A DNA stretch of 64,000 nt from Dryocola sp032051265 (GCA_032051265.1 DAMBYU010000006.1:186001-250000), one strand, 5' to 3'. Shown: positions 41,626 to 50,846, numbered from the stretch's first letter. Notes: a model not told the origin generated them from the letters alone. Translations and numbers: made by a program.

Positions 41626-42270
41626 TTAGCCGAGGATTTTAGCCAGCTCTGCGCTGACTTCGGCCACTTTACGGGTGCCGTCGATTTTCACGTATCTGGT
41701 GTTGCCCGCTTCGGCTTCCTGACTGTAGTAAGAGATCAGCGGAGCCGTCATCTGATGGTATTCCACCAGACGTTTACGTACGGTTTCTTCCTGATCGTCT
41801 TTACGGGTGGTCAGCTCTTCGCCGGTCGCGTCGTCTTTACCTTCCTCTTTTGGCGGATTGAAGGTGACGTGATAAACGCGGCCAGACGGCGCGTGTACGC
41901 GACGGCCAACGATACGTTCGACGATCAGTTCGTCCGGTACAGCGAATTCCAGAACCACGTCCACGCTGATGCCAGCTTCTTTCATGGCGTCAGCCTGTGG
42001 AATGGTGCGTGGGAAGCCATCAAGCAGGAAACCATTGCGGCAATCTTCCTGAGTAATACGCTCTTTCACCAGCGCGATAACCAGCTCATCGGTCACCAGC
42101 TTCCCGGCGTCCATGATGTCTTTGGCTTGTTTACCCAGTTCTGAACCAGATTTAACCGCGGCACGTAACATATCACCGGTGGAGATTTGCGGAATGCCGT
42201 ATTTCTCCATGATGAACTGTGCCTGAGTCCCTTTACCTGCGCCCGGAGCGCCGAGCAGAATGATACGCAT
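41626..42270 (-). CDS. adk: Adk, adenylate kinase
   Basis: Adk (214 aa) interconverts ATP+AMP and 2 ADP. The P-loop GAPGAGKGTQ is at residues 7-16, the AMP-binding helix includes STGDMLRAAVKSGSELG, and the LID contains RRVHAPSGRVYH. The long form lacks a zinc-binding cysteine set, as in enterobacteria. Start MRIILLG at 42270 gives exactly the E. coli length. Confidence 0.97.
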   Translation of the reverse strand: MRIILLGAPGAGKGTQAQFIMEKYGIPQISTGDMLRAAVKSGSELGKQAKDIMDAGKLVTDELVIALVKERITQEDCRNGFLLDGFPRTIPQADAMKEAGISVDVVLEFAVPDELIVERIVGRRVHAPSGRVYHVTFNPPKEEGKDDATGEELTTRKDDQEETVRKRLVEYHQMTAPLISYYSQEAEAGNTRYVKIDGTRKVAEVSAELAKILG

Positions 42271-42395
42271 TGCGTAATTCCCCATACGTTTGGATTTTGT
42301 GTACTTGGATCTGAGGCAATGACCTTATCATTAAAGGCGTATTCACCTCAAGGAAGCCAGGCGGCGAGAGCGCTGTTAGCGGAAATAAGGCAAAA

Positions 42396-42421
42396 AAAAA
42401 CCTGCCTTCCGGCAGGTTTTT
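42396..42421 (-). terminator. Terminator of htpG
   Basis: AAAAACCTGCC-TTCC-GGCAGGTTTTT forms an 11-bp stem with flanking A and T runs, 25 bases after the htpG stop. Confidence 0.9.
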
Positions 42422-42445
42422 ACTAATGGATAAACTATCTGTCTG

Positions 42446-44326
42446 TCAGGAAACTAATAGCTGGTTCATACGACGGATAAACTGGTTCGGATCTTCAAGC
42501 GTGCCGCGTTCTGCCAGCAACGCCTGATCGAGCAGCAGCTCTACCCATTCGCCAAACTGCGCTTCATCCTGGGTGTCGGCTGCGCGTTTCACCAGTCCGT
42601 GATCCGGATTCAGCTCAAAAATGTACTTCACTTCCGGCACGGCCTGGCCCGCGGCGGCAAACAGTTTCGCCATCTGGGTGCTCATGTCGTTGCTGTCGGT
42701 CGTGACGATGGCTGGAGTGTCAGTCAGACGATGCGTCAGGCGGACTTCTTTCACGCGGTCGCCCAGCAGGGTTTTCACGCGATCCACAAAAGGCTCAAGC
42801 GCCTTTTCAGCCTCTTTCGCTTCCGCGGTTTCTTCGTCAGCCAGTTTCTCCAGCGATTCGTCGGTTTTGCTTACGGACTGGAAGGCCTTACCGTCGAACT
42901 CGGTCAGGTAGCTCATCATCCACTCGTCGATGCGGTCGGAAAGCAGCAGCACTTCGATGCCTTTCTTACGCAGCAGTTCCAGATGCGGGCTGCTCTTCGC
43001 CGCCGCGTAGCTGTCTGCGGTGATGTAGTAAATCTTCTCCTGGCCTTCTTTCATGCGCGAGACATACTCTTCAAGCGACACGGTCTGTGCGGAGGAGTCG
43101 GTATGGGTCGTAGCAAAGCGCAGCAGCTTAGCAATCGCTTCCTGGTTGGCGTTATCTTCAGCCGGGCCTTCTTTCAGCACCAGGCCAAAGTTTTTCCAGA
43201 AGGTCTGGTATTTTTCGCTATCGTCTTTCGCCAGTTTATCCAGCATCTGCAGAACGCGTTTGGTCAGCGCGCTGCGCAGGTTCTGCGTCACACGGCTGTC
43301 CTGCAGAATTTCACGGGAGACGTTCAGCGGCAGATCGTTGGAATCTATCAGGCCGCGCACGAAGCGCAGGTAGTTCGGCATGAACTGCTCGGCGTCGTCC
43401 ATGATAAATACGCGCTGTACGTAAAGCTTCAGGCCATGTTTATGATCGCGGTTCCACATATCCCACGGCGCCTGGGATGGGATATACAGCAGGCTGGTAT
43501 ACTCCTGCTTCCCTTCCACGCGGTTGTGGCTCCAGGCCAGCGGGTCGGTAAAGTCATGGGCGATGTGCTTGTAGAACTCGTTGTACTCTTCTTCCTTCAC
43601 TTCAGACTTGCTGCGGGTCCACAGCGCCTGAGCTTTGTTGATCTTTTCCCAGCCGAGGATGGTTTCGCCATCTTTCTCTTCGCGGGTTTCGATTTCAACC
43701 GGCAGCGCGATGTGATCGGAATATTTACCGATGATGGAGCGCACGCGCCAGTCGTCGAGGAATTCATCTTCACCTTCACGCAGATGCAAGGTGATTTCAG
43801 TCCCGCGATCCGCTTTGGTGATATCCGCTACGGTATATTCGCCCGCACCTTCGGATTCCCAGAATACGCCTTCATCAGCAGAAGCACCGGCAGCACGAGT
43901 CCGCACGGTGACCTTGTCCGCCACGATAAACGCGGAGTAGAAGCCCACGCCGAACTGGCCGATAAGCTGGCTGTCTTTCGCCTGGTCGGAGCCCATGGAT
44001 TCAAGGAAGGCTTTGGTGCCCGATTTTGCAATGGTGCCCAGATGGTCGATGGCTTCGTCACGCGTCATACCGACGCCGTTGTCGGCGATGGTCAGGGTGC
44101 GTTTTTCTTTATCAAAAGAGACGCGCACGCGCAGTTCGCCGTCACCCTCGTACAGATCGGCCTGGGACAGCGCGCGGAAACGCAACTTGTCTGCCGCATC
44201 GGAGGCGTTGGAGATCAGTTCACGCAGGAAGATTTCTTTATTTGAATAGAGAGAATGGATCATCAGGTGCAGAAGCTGTTTCACTTCAGACTGGAAGCCA
44301 CGAGTCTCTTGTCCTTTCATGGTCAT
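42446..44326 (-). CDS. htpG: HtpG, bacterial Hsp90 chaperone
   Basis: HtpG (626 aa from ATG 44326) is an ATP-dependent dimeric chaperone. The Bergerat-fold ATP site has ELISNASDAADKLR, DNGVGMTRDE and GQFGVGFYSAF. The middle domain has NVSREILQDS, and there is no MEEVD tail, as in other bacterial forms. GAGG lies 7 bases before ATG 44326 (MTMKGQ); ATG 44320 (MKGQ), the usual E. coli start, is the alternative. The upstream open frame into recR is not part of the gene. Confidence 0.96.
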   Translation of the reverse strand: MTMKGQETRGFQSEVKQLLHLMIHSLYSNKEIFLRELISNASDAADKLRFRALSQADLYEGDGELRVRVSFDKEKRTLTIADNGVGMTRDEAIDHLGTIAKSGTKAFLESMGSDQAKDSQLIGQFGVGFYSAFIVADKVTVRTRAAGASADEGVFWESEGAGEYTVADITKADRGTEITLHLREGEDEFLDDWRVRSIIGKYSDHIALPVEIETREEKDGETILGWEKINKAQALWTRSKSEVKEEEYNEFYKHIAHDFTDPLAWSHNRVEGKQEYTSLLYIPSQAPWDMWNRDHKHGLKLYVQRVFIMDDAEQFMPNYLRFVRGLIDSNDLPLNVSREILQDSRVTQNLRSALTKRVLQMLDKLAKDDSEKYQTFWKNFGLVLKEGPAEDNANQEAIAKLLRFATTHTDSSAQTVSLEEYVSRMKEGQEKIYYITADSYAAAKSSPHLELLRKKGIEVLLLSDRIDEWMMSYLTEFDGKAFQSVSKTDESLEKLADEETAEAKEAEKALEPFVDRVKTLLGDRVKEVRLTHRLTDTPAIVTTDSNDMSTQMAKLFAAAGQAVPEVKYIFELNPDHGLVKRAADTQDEAQFGEWVELLLDQALLAERGTLEDPNQFIRRMNQLLVS

Positions 44327-44406
44327 TGATACCTCAACAAAATCAAAATACAGGGGTGATAAAAACGTTGAGGGAGTAATGGGGATAGCGGGAGAATTTT
44401 TCAAGC

Positions 44407-44427
44407 GGGGAGACGAAGAATCTCCCC
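44407..44427 (-). terminator. Hairpin after recR
   Basis: GGGGAGA-N7-TCTCCCC is a perfect 7-bp stem 9 bases after the recR stop. No T-run follows on the minus strand, so it may only weaken read-through into htpG. Confidence 0.4.
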
Positions 44428-44435
44428 GTATTCGA

Positions 44436-45041
44436 TTAGAAATTAATCTTGTGGCGCCCGGCCAGAGAGTGCGAAAGCGTGGTGCCGTCAACCATTTCCA
44501 GCTCGCCGCCCACGGGCACGCCGTGCGCAATGCGGCTGGCATCAACGCCGTACTGCCCGCACAGTTCGGCGATATAGTTGGCGGTCGCTTCCCCTTCTAC
44601 CGTGGGGTTGGTCGCCAGAATGATCTCTTTGATGGTTTCGCTGGATAAACGCTCTTCCAGACGGCCAAGCCCGATATCATCAGGGCCGATGCCGTCCAGC
44701 GGCGAAAGATGGCCCATCAGCACAAAATAACGCCCGGAGAACTGACCGGTGGCTTCGATGGCATGAATATCCGCCGGGGTTTCCACCACGCAAATCTGGC
44801 CATTTTCCTGGCGGCGCGAGTTTGAGCAGATAGCGCACACTTCCTGTTCGGTAAAGGTGCGGCAATCCGCACAGTGGCCGATTTCCGACATGGCGCGGGT
44901 CAGCGCCTGAGCGAGGCGCATGCCGCCGCTGCGATCGCGTTGCAGGAGCGCAAAAGCCATGCGCTGGGCAGACTTAGGGCCAACACCGGGCAGGCAACGC
45001 AGAGATTCCATAAGGGCTGTAAGTAAAGGACTGGTTTGCAT
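44436..45041 (-). CDS. recR: RecR, recombination mediator
   Basis: RecR (201 aa) works with RecO and RecF to load RecA at gaps. It has an N-terminal helix-hairpin-helix (LPGVGPKSAQRMAF), a four-cysteine zinc site (Cys57, Cys60, Cys69, Cys72) and a Toprim domain (VVETPADIHAIE). In E. coli it is the last gene of dnaX-ybaB-recR. Here a 2.8-kb segment and a terminator separate it from ybaB, so it must be transcribed from a new or internal promoter. Confidence 0.96.
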   Translation of the reverse strand: MQTSPLLTALMESLRCLPGVGPKSAQRMAFALLQRDRSGGMRLAQALTRAMSEIGHCADCRTFTEQEVCAICSNSRRQENGQICVVETPADIHAIEATGQFSGRYFVLMGHLSPLDGIGPDDIGLGRLEERLSSETIKEIILATNPTVEGEATANYIAELCGQYGVDASRIAHGVPVGGELEMVDGTTLSHSLAGRHKINF

Positions 45042-45114
45042 CGCTCAGCTTTCTGAAAAAATAGTGGGCCATAGCCTAACATTTGCGCCAATGGCGGGTA
45101 TAGAAAAAGATATT

Positions 45115-45143
45115 CCCCCTGCGCGATGGCTCGCACAAGGGGG
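45115..45143. terminator. Terminator between isochorismatase gene and recR
   Basis: CCCCCT (45115-45120) and AGGGGG (45138-45143), with a long loop that can pair internally, are followed by TTTTTT on the plus strand and by CTTTTT further on along the minus strand. It lies just after the isochorismatase stop and shields recR from that gene. Confidence 0.65.
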
Positions 45144-45147
45144 TTTT

Positions 45148-45825
45148 TTAGCCTCGTTGGGAATCAAGCTGTTCCTGATTCGACACCACGTCTTGCGCTT
45201 TCTGATAGCTTTCCATCAGCAAGCCATATTCAATGAAGACGCCAGACCACAGATTCGCCCATTCCGTCGCATCATCCCGATTCCAGGTATGCTGAATTTC
45301 CGCCACGATGGCTGCGGTATCCATCGGCACCACGCCCGCCTGCATGACACGCGCCAGAGTTATTTCCTGCGCCATTTTCGAGTAGGTTCCCGAGGCGTCA
45401 ATGACAGCGAAAACTTTAAACCCTTCCGCAACCGCCGCGATCGCCGGGAAAGCCATGCATACGCTAGTGACCGTCCCGGCAATAATTAACGTTTTGCGCC
45501 CCGTAGCTTTAACGGCTGCAACAAAGTCCGGGTTATCCCAGGCGTTAATTTCCCCTTTGCGGGGAATGTACTGCGCATGAGGAGCATACTGGTGGATCTC
45601 CGGGATCAGCGGGCCATTCGGCCCCTGCGGCACAGAAGCCGTGGTGATCACAGGAATATTGGCAAGCGTCGCAATTTTGGCGAGCAGCGTGGCATGAGTA
45701 CGTAAAGTTTGCATCGGCATGTCATGGACAAGCTGAAACAGGCCGCTCTGGTGATCGATAAGCAGCATTACCGCGTCGCTGGCGTCGATCGTAGGTTTTT
45801 GTCCGTCAAAATTCGCAGGGTTCAT
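45148..45825 (-). CDS. Isochorismatase-family (YcaC-like) cysteine hydrolase
   Basis: This 225-residue protein belongs to the isochorismatase-like cysteine hydrolases and is closest in pattern to YcaC. The catalytic Cys lies in GTVTSVCMAFPA, the Asp in LLIDHQSGL, and INAWDNPDF is the YcaC signature. The true substrate is unknown. It lies 49 bases after the pirin gene in the same direction, so the two probably form an operon. The segment is an insertion between recR and ybaB. Confidence 0.88.
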   Translation of the reverse strand: MNPANFDGQKPTIDASDAVMLLIDHQSGLFQLVHDMPMQTLRTHATLLAKIATLANIPVITTASVPQGPNGPLIPEIHQYAPHAQYIPRKGEINAWDNPDFVAAVKATGRKTLIIAGTVTSVCMAFPAIAAVAEGFKVFAVIDASGTYSKMAQEITLARVMQAGVVPMDTAAIVAEIQHTWNRDDATEWANLWSGVFIEYGLLMESYQKAQDVVSNQEQLDSQRG

Positions 45826-45874
45826 CGTCTCTTCCTCTCTAATAAAACGGCTATCAGGTGATAGCCGTTACGGG

Positions 45875-46744
45875 TTAAGTATTCGATTGTCCGAACCGGC
45901 CCTGATTAAAGTCATCAATGGCCTGATTGATCTCCTCACGGGTGTTCATAACAAAAGGTCCGTAGCCGGCAACCGGCTCGTTGAGCGGTTCTCCGCTGAG
46001 TACCAGTACAACAGCGTCGTTATTTGCTTCAATAGCCACGTTCTCGCCTTTGGCGTCCAGCACCACCAGTTGCGCCTCACGCACCACTTCCTGGTCGTTT
46101 ACCTGCACCGTTCCTTTCAGCACGACCAGCGCAGTGTTCCAGCCGTCCGGCAAAGTCAGGTTCGTTACGCCATGGGCGTTCAGCCGCAGATCCAGAATAC
46201 GCATAGGCGAGAAGGTTCTGGCCGGGCCTTTTTGCCCATCCATAACGCCAGCAATCACGCGAGCCTGGCCTGCGTTATCGGGCAGCGTCACCACCGGAAT
46301 ATCACCATCCGTAATAGACTGGTAGCCCGGCGGCGTGGACTTATCCTTTGCGGGCAGGTTCACCCAAAGCTGCACCATTTCCAGCGTACCGCCCTTCTCA
46401 CTGAAGGCCGGAGAGTGAAATTCTTCATGCAGGATGCCGCTGCCTGCGGTCATCCACTGCACGTCGCCCGGGCCAATCACCCCGCCGCTGCCGGTGGAGT
46501 CGCGATGTGCAACCTCGCCTTTATAGACAATGGTGACGGTTTCAAAGCCACGATGCGGATGCACATCCACGCCACGCTGCCCTTTGTTGCTCGGTTTAAA
46601 TTCTGCCGGGCCCGCGTAATCCAGCAGCAGGAACGGGCTTAGCTGGCTTGCGAATTTTGAATAAGAAAACATTGAGCGAACAGGGAACCCATCGCCCACC
46701 CAGTGGGACGCAGGAGCTGTGTATACGCCAAGAATTGATTTCAT
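45875..46744 (-). CDS. Pirin-family cupin protein
   Basis: This 289-residue pirin has a double cupin fold. The metal site HPHRGFETVT and the glutamate of GILHEEFH are present in the N-terminal cupin. Pirins of the YhhW type oxidise quercetin-like flavonoids, while others are redox-sensing cofactors; the sequence alone does not decide. The start at 46744 (MKSILGVYT) has GGAG 8 bases upstream. It is divergent from the LysR gene that probably controls it. Confidence 0.88.
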   Translation of the reverse strand: MKSILGVYTAPASHWVGDGFPVRSMFSYSKFASQLSPFLLLDYAGPAEFKPSNKGQRGVDVHPHRGFETVTIVYKGEVAHRDSTGSGGVIGPGDVQWMTAGSGILHEEFHSPAFSEKGGTLEMVQLWVNLPAKDKSTPPGYQSITDGDIPVVTLPDNAGQARVIAGVMDGQKGPARTFSPMRILDLRLNAHGVTNLTLPDGWNTALVVLKGTVQVNDQEVVREAQLVVLDAKGENVAIEANNDAVVLVLSGEPLNEPVAGYGPFVMNTREEINQAIDDFNQGRFGQSNT

Positions 46745-46853
46745 CGTTATCTCCATTGAGTGTCGATTGCTATGGGATAAAGCTTACGTATAAGACAATG
46801 ATCGCGGTAGAGTGATAAAAAAGAATCAGCGTTCTATTAACAGGACAATACAG

Positions 46854-47759
46854 ATGCAGGATCTCAACGATCTCCGGTACTTCGTGCAGGTTGTGGACAA
46901 TGGCGGTTTCTCACCGGCCAGCCGCGCAATCGGCATTCCTAAATCCCGGCTGAGCCGCCGTATTGCTCTCCTTGAGGAACGCCTGGATACCCGGCTGCTT
47001 CAGCGCTCAACGCGCAGTTTTACTGTCACCGAAGCCGGGCAGATTTTTTATCGTCACTGTAAGGCAATGATGATTGAGGCAGAAGCGGCGCAGGAAGCCA
47101 TTGATACGCTGCGGGCAGAGCCGCGCGGCCTGATTCGCCTGACGTGTCCGGTGACGTTATTACATGTGCACATTAGCGATATGCTGGCGCGATTTATGAC
47201 GCTCTACCCGCAGATAACGGTACAGCTTGAAGAAACCAACCGTCAGGTTGATGTGCTTAATGAAAACGTTGATATCGCGATCCGCGTGCGCCCCCTTCCG
47301 CTGGAAGACAGCGATCTGGTGATGCGCAAACTAGCCGACCGCAGCATGTGCCTTGTCGCCAGCCCAAAGCTGGTTGAGCGCTTTGGCGCGCCAGCTTCCC
47401 CCGCCGATCTTCAGCGCTGGCCGAGCCTCGCCCTAAGTAAGCCACAGCAGATTTATCGCTGGTGTTTATATGGTCCGCATCAGCAGGAAGCGATTCTGCA
47501 CCACACCCCGCGTTTTATTACGACGGATATGCTTGCGCTACGCACGGCGGCTATAGCCGGAGTGGGCATTGTGCAGCTTCCTTTGCTGATGCTGAATGAA
47601 CAAATCGCTGCGGGGACACTGCTCCATCTGCTGCCGGAGTGGCGAACCCGACGAGAAATTATTCACGCGGTCTTTCCGTCCCGACGCGGGCAGCTACCGG
47701 CGGTCAGGGCGCTGATAGATTTTCTTGCGGAGTGTTACGGAGAGTTTGAGGAGGAGTGA
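46854..47759 (+). CDS. LysR-family regulator divergent from the pirin gene
   Basis: This 301-residue LysR-type regulator begins MQDLNDLRYFVQVVDNGGF. Its helix-turn-helix is FSPASRAIGIPKSRLSRRI, and the C-terminal effector domain contains VDVLNENVDIAIRVRPLPLEDS. It resembles the group that senses aromatic or quinone-like compounds next to redox enzymes. It is 109 bases from the divergent pirin start. No DNA target is certain. Confidence 0.88.
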   Translation: MQDLNDLRYFVQVVDNGGFSPASRAIGIPKSRLSRRIALLEERLDTRLLQRSTRSFTVTEAGQIFYRHCKAMMIEAEAAQEAIDTLRAEPRGLIRLTCPVTLLHVHISDMLARFMTLYPQITVQLEETNRQVDVLNENVDIAIRVRPLPLEDSDLVMRKLADRSMCLVASPKLVERFGAPASPADLQRWPSLALSKPQQIYRWCLYGPHQQEAILHHTPRFITTDMLALRTAAIAGVGIVQLPLLMLNEQIAAGTLLHLLPEWRTRREIIHAVFPSRRGQLPAVRALIDFLAECYGEFEEE

Positions 47760-47777
47760 AGTGGTGCGGGAAATTAA

Positions 47778-47847
47778 GTCGGGTGGCGCTGCCGCTTACC
47801 CGACCTGGGATTTACCAGGGCGGATAAGCGCAGGCGCGCCATCCGCC
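47778..47847. repeat. REP-type palindromic element pair (BIME-like)
   Basis: GTCGGGT-N13-ACCCGAC (47778-47804) is followed by GGCGGAT and ATCCGCC (47819-47847) around AAGCGCAGGCGCGCC. This matches the two alternating REP stems common in Enterobacter and Klebsiella intergenic regions. It marks the boundary between the LysR gene and ybaB. Confidence 0.75.
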
Positions 47848-47854
47848 AGACGCA

Positions 47855-48184
47855 TCAGAACGGCATTTTAAAGCCCGGTGGCAGTTGCATCCCGTTGGAT
47901 ACGCCAGCCATCTTCTCTTTCTGCGCTTCGCCAATACGACGAGCTGCATCGTTGAACGCCGCAGCGACCAGGTCCTCAACCATCTCTTTGTCGTCTTCCA
48001 TCAGGCTCGGGTCAATTTCCACACGGCGGCAGTTGTGCGCGCCGTTAATGGTGACTTTTACCAGGCCCGCACCAGATTCGCCAGTCACTTCCAGCTGGGC
48101 GATTTCTTCCTGAACCTGGGCCATTTTTTCCTGCATCTGCTGGGCTTGCTTCATCAGGTTACCCAGTCCGCCTTTTCCAAACAT
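47855..48184 (-). CDS. ybaB: YbaB, nucleoid-associated protein (EbfC family)
   Basis: YbaB is a 109-residue dimeric DNA-binding protein of tweezer shape (KQAQQMQEKMAQVQEEIAQL helix; VTINGAHNCRRVEIDPSLM; ends LPPGFKMPF). The start at 48184 (MFGKGGLGN) gives the exact E. coli length. It is co-transcribed with dnaX, 87 bases downstream. Its usual partner recR no longer follows. Confidence 0.95.
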   Translation of the reverse strand: MFGKGGLGNLMKQAQQMQEKMAQVQEEIAQLEVTGESGAGLVKVTINGAHNCRRVEIDPSLMEDDKEMVEDLVAAAFNDAARRIGEAQKEKMAGVSNGMQLPPGFKMPF

Positions 48185-48271
48185 AATCTTCTCTCTTTCG
48201 CTCGGGCCGCCTAATCGCACGATACGGTTAGCGGCTATCAGGGTTTACAACAGGCCGGAAAAACCGGTCTG

Positions 48272-50194
48272 TCAAATAGGGCGAATGCTGTCTTCATCCA
48301 AATCCGCATCGAAAAAACGACGCAGCGTCTGGATGTTAGCATCAGCGCTCATTGACTCTCTTGCCTGCGCCAGCTTCTCTTCGTAGATAGCCTGACGCCA
48401 CTCCAGCGGCGTACGTTGCGCCTGGTTATCATCTTCAATAATAGTCAGTTCAACGGACTCACCACTGAAGCTATTTATTGCCTCCATCAGCGCTTTTTGC
48501 GCTGAGGGAGAGTTCAGGTGGCGCTGGCTGGAACGCAGATGCAGAGTGATGCGATTACCCTGCTGCTCTTTCCAGGCATTCAGCGCCAGCTGCTGTACCA
48601 GCTTTGGCAATACCAGCTGATTAATTTCTGCCGCCCACGCATCACGTTCAATCGCCTCCTGCGCCAGCTTCTGTGCCAGCTCCGGGGTTTTCTCATGCTC
48701 CAGAGCGCGCTTAAGCGCCTTCGGCGTGGCCACCGGTTCAGTCACCTCTTCGGTGACGATTTGCGACTTCCAGCGATAGGCTTCCGGCTTCTGCTCAGGT
48801 TTTGCCTGTATGCCTGCCACCGGACGAGACTGCACCCGCTCGGTAACCGATGCCAGACGCTCCAGCGCGGTAGTTTTTGCCGGCCGCGCTGAATTTGGCG
48901 CTGCCGGCTCACTCTTTTTTGCTTTGTTGGCTCCCTGCTGGCGCATCAGCTGTGTGCGCGCCTGCAGCACCTGGCTTGTGGTGTCCGGCAACGGGGCTTC
49001 GCTTTGCCGTGGCGGCGGCGAGGCCTGTTGAAGCGGCGGAGGCGATCCCGCATTCACGACCGGAATGCTTGCAACCTGACGGGGCTGCTCTGGCTCCGGC
49101 ATCGGTTTACGCGGATGGAATGCCAGCGCGCGCAGCAGCGTCATTTCAATACCCATGCGGCGATCCGGCGCCCACGACAGCTCCTTGCGGCCAATCAACA
49201 GCGTTTGATAATAAAGCTGTACCTCGGCGGGTGGTACGGTGCGGGCAAGTTCACGCATGCGTTGTTCAATCGCCGCCATGTCGCTGCCCAATGCAGACGG
49301 CGACAGCTGCACCATCGCCACGCGATGCAGCAGGCCAAGCATTTCCACCAGCAGCGCTTCCCACTCCACACCACGTGCCGCAGCATCGTTAAGCAACGCC
49401 ATCACGCGCTGCCCGTCTGCGCCCACCATCGCTTCTATAAGCGACAGCGCCTGATCGTCATCCAGCGTCCCCAGCATGGTGCTCACCGCAGCGGTGGTCA
49501 CCTGCCCGTCGCCGCTGGCAATGGCCTGATCGGTGAGGCTTAACGCGTCGCGCAGGCTGCCGTCTGCGGCGCGCGCCAGCAGTTGCAGAGCGCGGGGCTC
49601 GCTGGTTATTTTTTCCTCGCCGAGGATATGCTCCAGCTGATGGCGGATCTGTTCGACATCCAGCGCTTTCAGATGGAACTGCAGGCAACGGGAAAGAATG
49701 GTGACCGGCAGCTTTTGCGGATCGGTGGTCGCCAGCAGGAATTTAACGTGCGCAGGCGGCTCTTCCAGCGTTTTCAACAGGGCGTTGAAACTGTGGCGGG
49801 AGAGCATATGCACTTCATCAATGAGATAGACTTTAAAGCGGCCACGCGCTGGCGCGTACTGGACGTTGTCCAGCAAATCGCGGGTATCTTCCACTTTAGT
49901 GCGCGAGGCGGCGTCGATTTCAATCAGATCGACAAAGCGCCCTTGTTCGATTTCACGGCAGTTATCGCACACACCGCAAGGGGTGGCAGTGATGCCGGTT
50001 TCACAATTCAGTCCTTTCGCCAACAGGCGAGCGATGGAGGTTTTCCCCACGCCGCGCGTCCCGGAAAAGAGATAAGCGTGATGGATTCGGCCCAGCGACA
50101 AGCCATTAGCCAGCGCGGTCAGCACGTGTTGCTGGCCGACAACATCAGCGAAGGTTTGTGGGCGCCATTTGCGGGCTAAGACCTGGTAGCTCAT
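48272..50194 (-). CDS. dnaX: DnaX, DNA polymerase III tau (and gamma) subunit
   Basis: DnaX (tau, 640 aa) is the clamp-loader ATPase and links polymerase to the helicase. Motifs are Walker A GTRGVGKTS (Lys51), the zinc site Cys64, Cys73, Cys76, Cys79, Walker B LIDEVHML and the arginine-finger motif LSRC. Residues beyond about 430 form the tau-specific DnaB- and alpha-binding domains. A conserved frameshift site at codons 425-427 yields gamma (428 aa). ybaB follows 87 bases downstream; apt lies upstream in the same direction. Confidence 0.96.
   Translation of the reverse strand: MSYQVLARKWRPQTFADVVGQQHVLTALANGLSLGRIHHAYLFSGTRGVGKTSIARLLAKGLNCETGITATPCGVCDNCREIEQGRFVDLIEIDAASRTKVEDTRDLLDNVQYAPARGRFKVYLIDEVHMLSRHSFNALLKTLEEPPAHVKFLLATTDPQKLPVTILSRCLQFHLKALDVEQIRHQLEHILGEEKITSEPRALQLLARAADGSLRDALSLTDQAIASGDGQVTTAAVSTMLGTLDDDQALSLIEAMVGADGQRVMALLNDAAARGVEWEALLVEMLGLLHRVAMVQLSPSALGSDMAAIEQRMRELARTVPPAEVQLYYQTLLIGRKELSWAPDRRMGIEMTLLRALAFHPRKPMPEPEQPRQVASIPVVNAGSPPPLQQASPPPRQSEAPLPDTTSQVLQARTQLMRQQGANKAKKSEPAAPNSARPAKTTALERLASVTERVQSRPVAGIQAKPEQKPEAYRWKSQIVTEEVTEPVATPKALKRALEHEKTPELAQKLAQEAIERDAWAAEINQLVLPKLVQQLALNAWKEQQGNRITLHLRSSQRHLNSPSAQKALMEAINSFSGESVELTIIEDDNQAQRTPLEWRQAIYEEKLAQARESMSADANIQTLRRFFDADLDEDSIRPI
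48889..48932 (-). other. dnaX: dnaX programmed -1 frameshift signal producing the gamma subunit
   Basis: On the minus strand the codons GCA AAA AAG AGT contain the slippery heptamer A-AAA-AAG (48920-48914). After a -1 slip the ribosome reads AAA AAA GAG TGA (stop at 48911-48909), giving a 428-residue gamma that ends in Glu. AGGGAG about 10 bases upstream is the stimulatory Shine-Dalgarno-like element, and GCCGGC/GCCGGC with inner GCGC pairs form a downstream hairpin. All three elements match E. coli. Confidence 0.9.
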
Positions 50195-50247
50195 TCTCAG
50201 ATTGGCTTCTTGATCGCGGGTGTGAATTTGAAGGGTAATGCTAACAT

Positions 50248-50272
50248 AAGCCTCACCCGATGGGCGAGGCTT
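50248..50272. terminator. Hairpin between apt and dnaX
   Basis: AAGCCTC-A-CCC-GAT-GGG-C-GAGGCTT folds into a stable stem in the 100-base apt-dnaX gap. It lacks a T-run on the minus strand, so it may be an attenuator or a processing site rather than a full terminator. Confidence 0.4.
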
Positions 50273-50294
50273 CTCATTGAAGAGAGATGTGTGC

Positions 50295-50846
50295 TTAGTG
50301 GCCCGGGAATGGCACCAGGCAGTAGCTTTTTACGCCCATTTTTTCAAGGCGCTGTTCGCCACCGATATCAAACAGATTGATGATAAAGGCAGCGTCGGTC
50401 ACTTCCCCACCCAGACGGCGGATGAGTTTAACGGTGGCTTCAATAGTGCCGCCGGTGGCCAGCAGATCGTCCACGACCAGAACCTTATCGCCCGCCTGGA
50501 TCGCATCAACGTGGATTTCCAGCTGATCGGTGCCATATTCCAGCTCGTAGCTTTCAGCGATGGTTTCACGTGGCAGCTTGCGCGGTTTACGAACCGGGAC
50601 AAAGCCTACGCCCAGCGCCAGTGCAACAGGTGCGCCAAACAGGAAACCACGTGCTTCGGTGCCCACCACTTTGGTGATGCCGGCGTCTTTAAAGCGCGCT
50701 ACCAGTAATTCGATGCTGGTCGCGTAAGCTTTCGGATCTTCCAGCAAGCTGGTAACGTCACGAAACAGGATCCCAGGTTTTGGATAGTCAGGGATGCTTT
50801 TGATGCTATTTTTCAGGTACTCAAGCTGCTGCGCAGTCGCGGTCAT
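50295..50846 (-). CDS. apt: Apt, adenine phosphoribosyltransferase
   Basis: Apt (183 aa) makes AMP from adenine and PRPP. The PRPP-binding loop VLVVDDLLATGGTIEAT is intact, as are the flexible-loop region YELEYGTDQLEIH and EARGFLFG. Length and position upstream of dnaX match E. coli. Confidence 0.96.
   Translation of the reverse strand: MTATAQQLEYLKNSIKSIPDYPKPGILFRDVTSLLEDPKAYATSIELLVARFKDAGITKVVGTEARGFLFGAPVALALGVGFVPVRKPRKLPRETIAESYELEYGTDQLEIHVDAIQAGDKVLVVDDLLATGGTIEATVKLIRRLGGEVTDAAFIINLFDIGGEQRLEKMGVKSYCLVPFPGH

Noticed and set aside
42599..44245. 548-codon open frame antisense to htpG
   Set aside because: It is covered by the highly conserved htpG frame, and its product has no recognisable motif. 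Long antisense frames are common opposite GC-rich conserved genes.
44327..44545. Upstream extension of htpG into recR
   Set aside because: The extra 73 codons are out of frame with recR and do not resemble any HtpG N-terminus.
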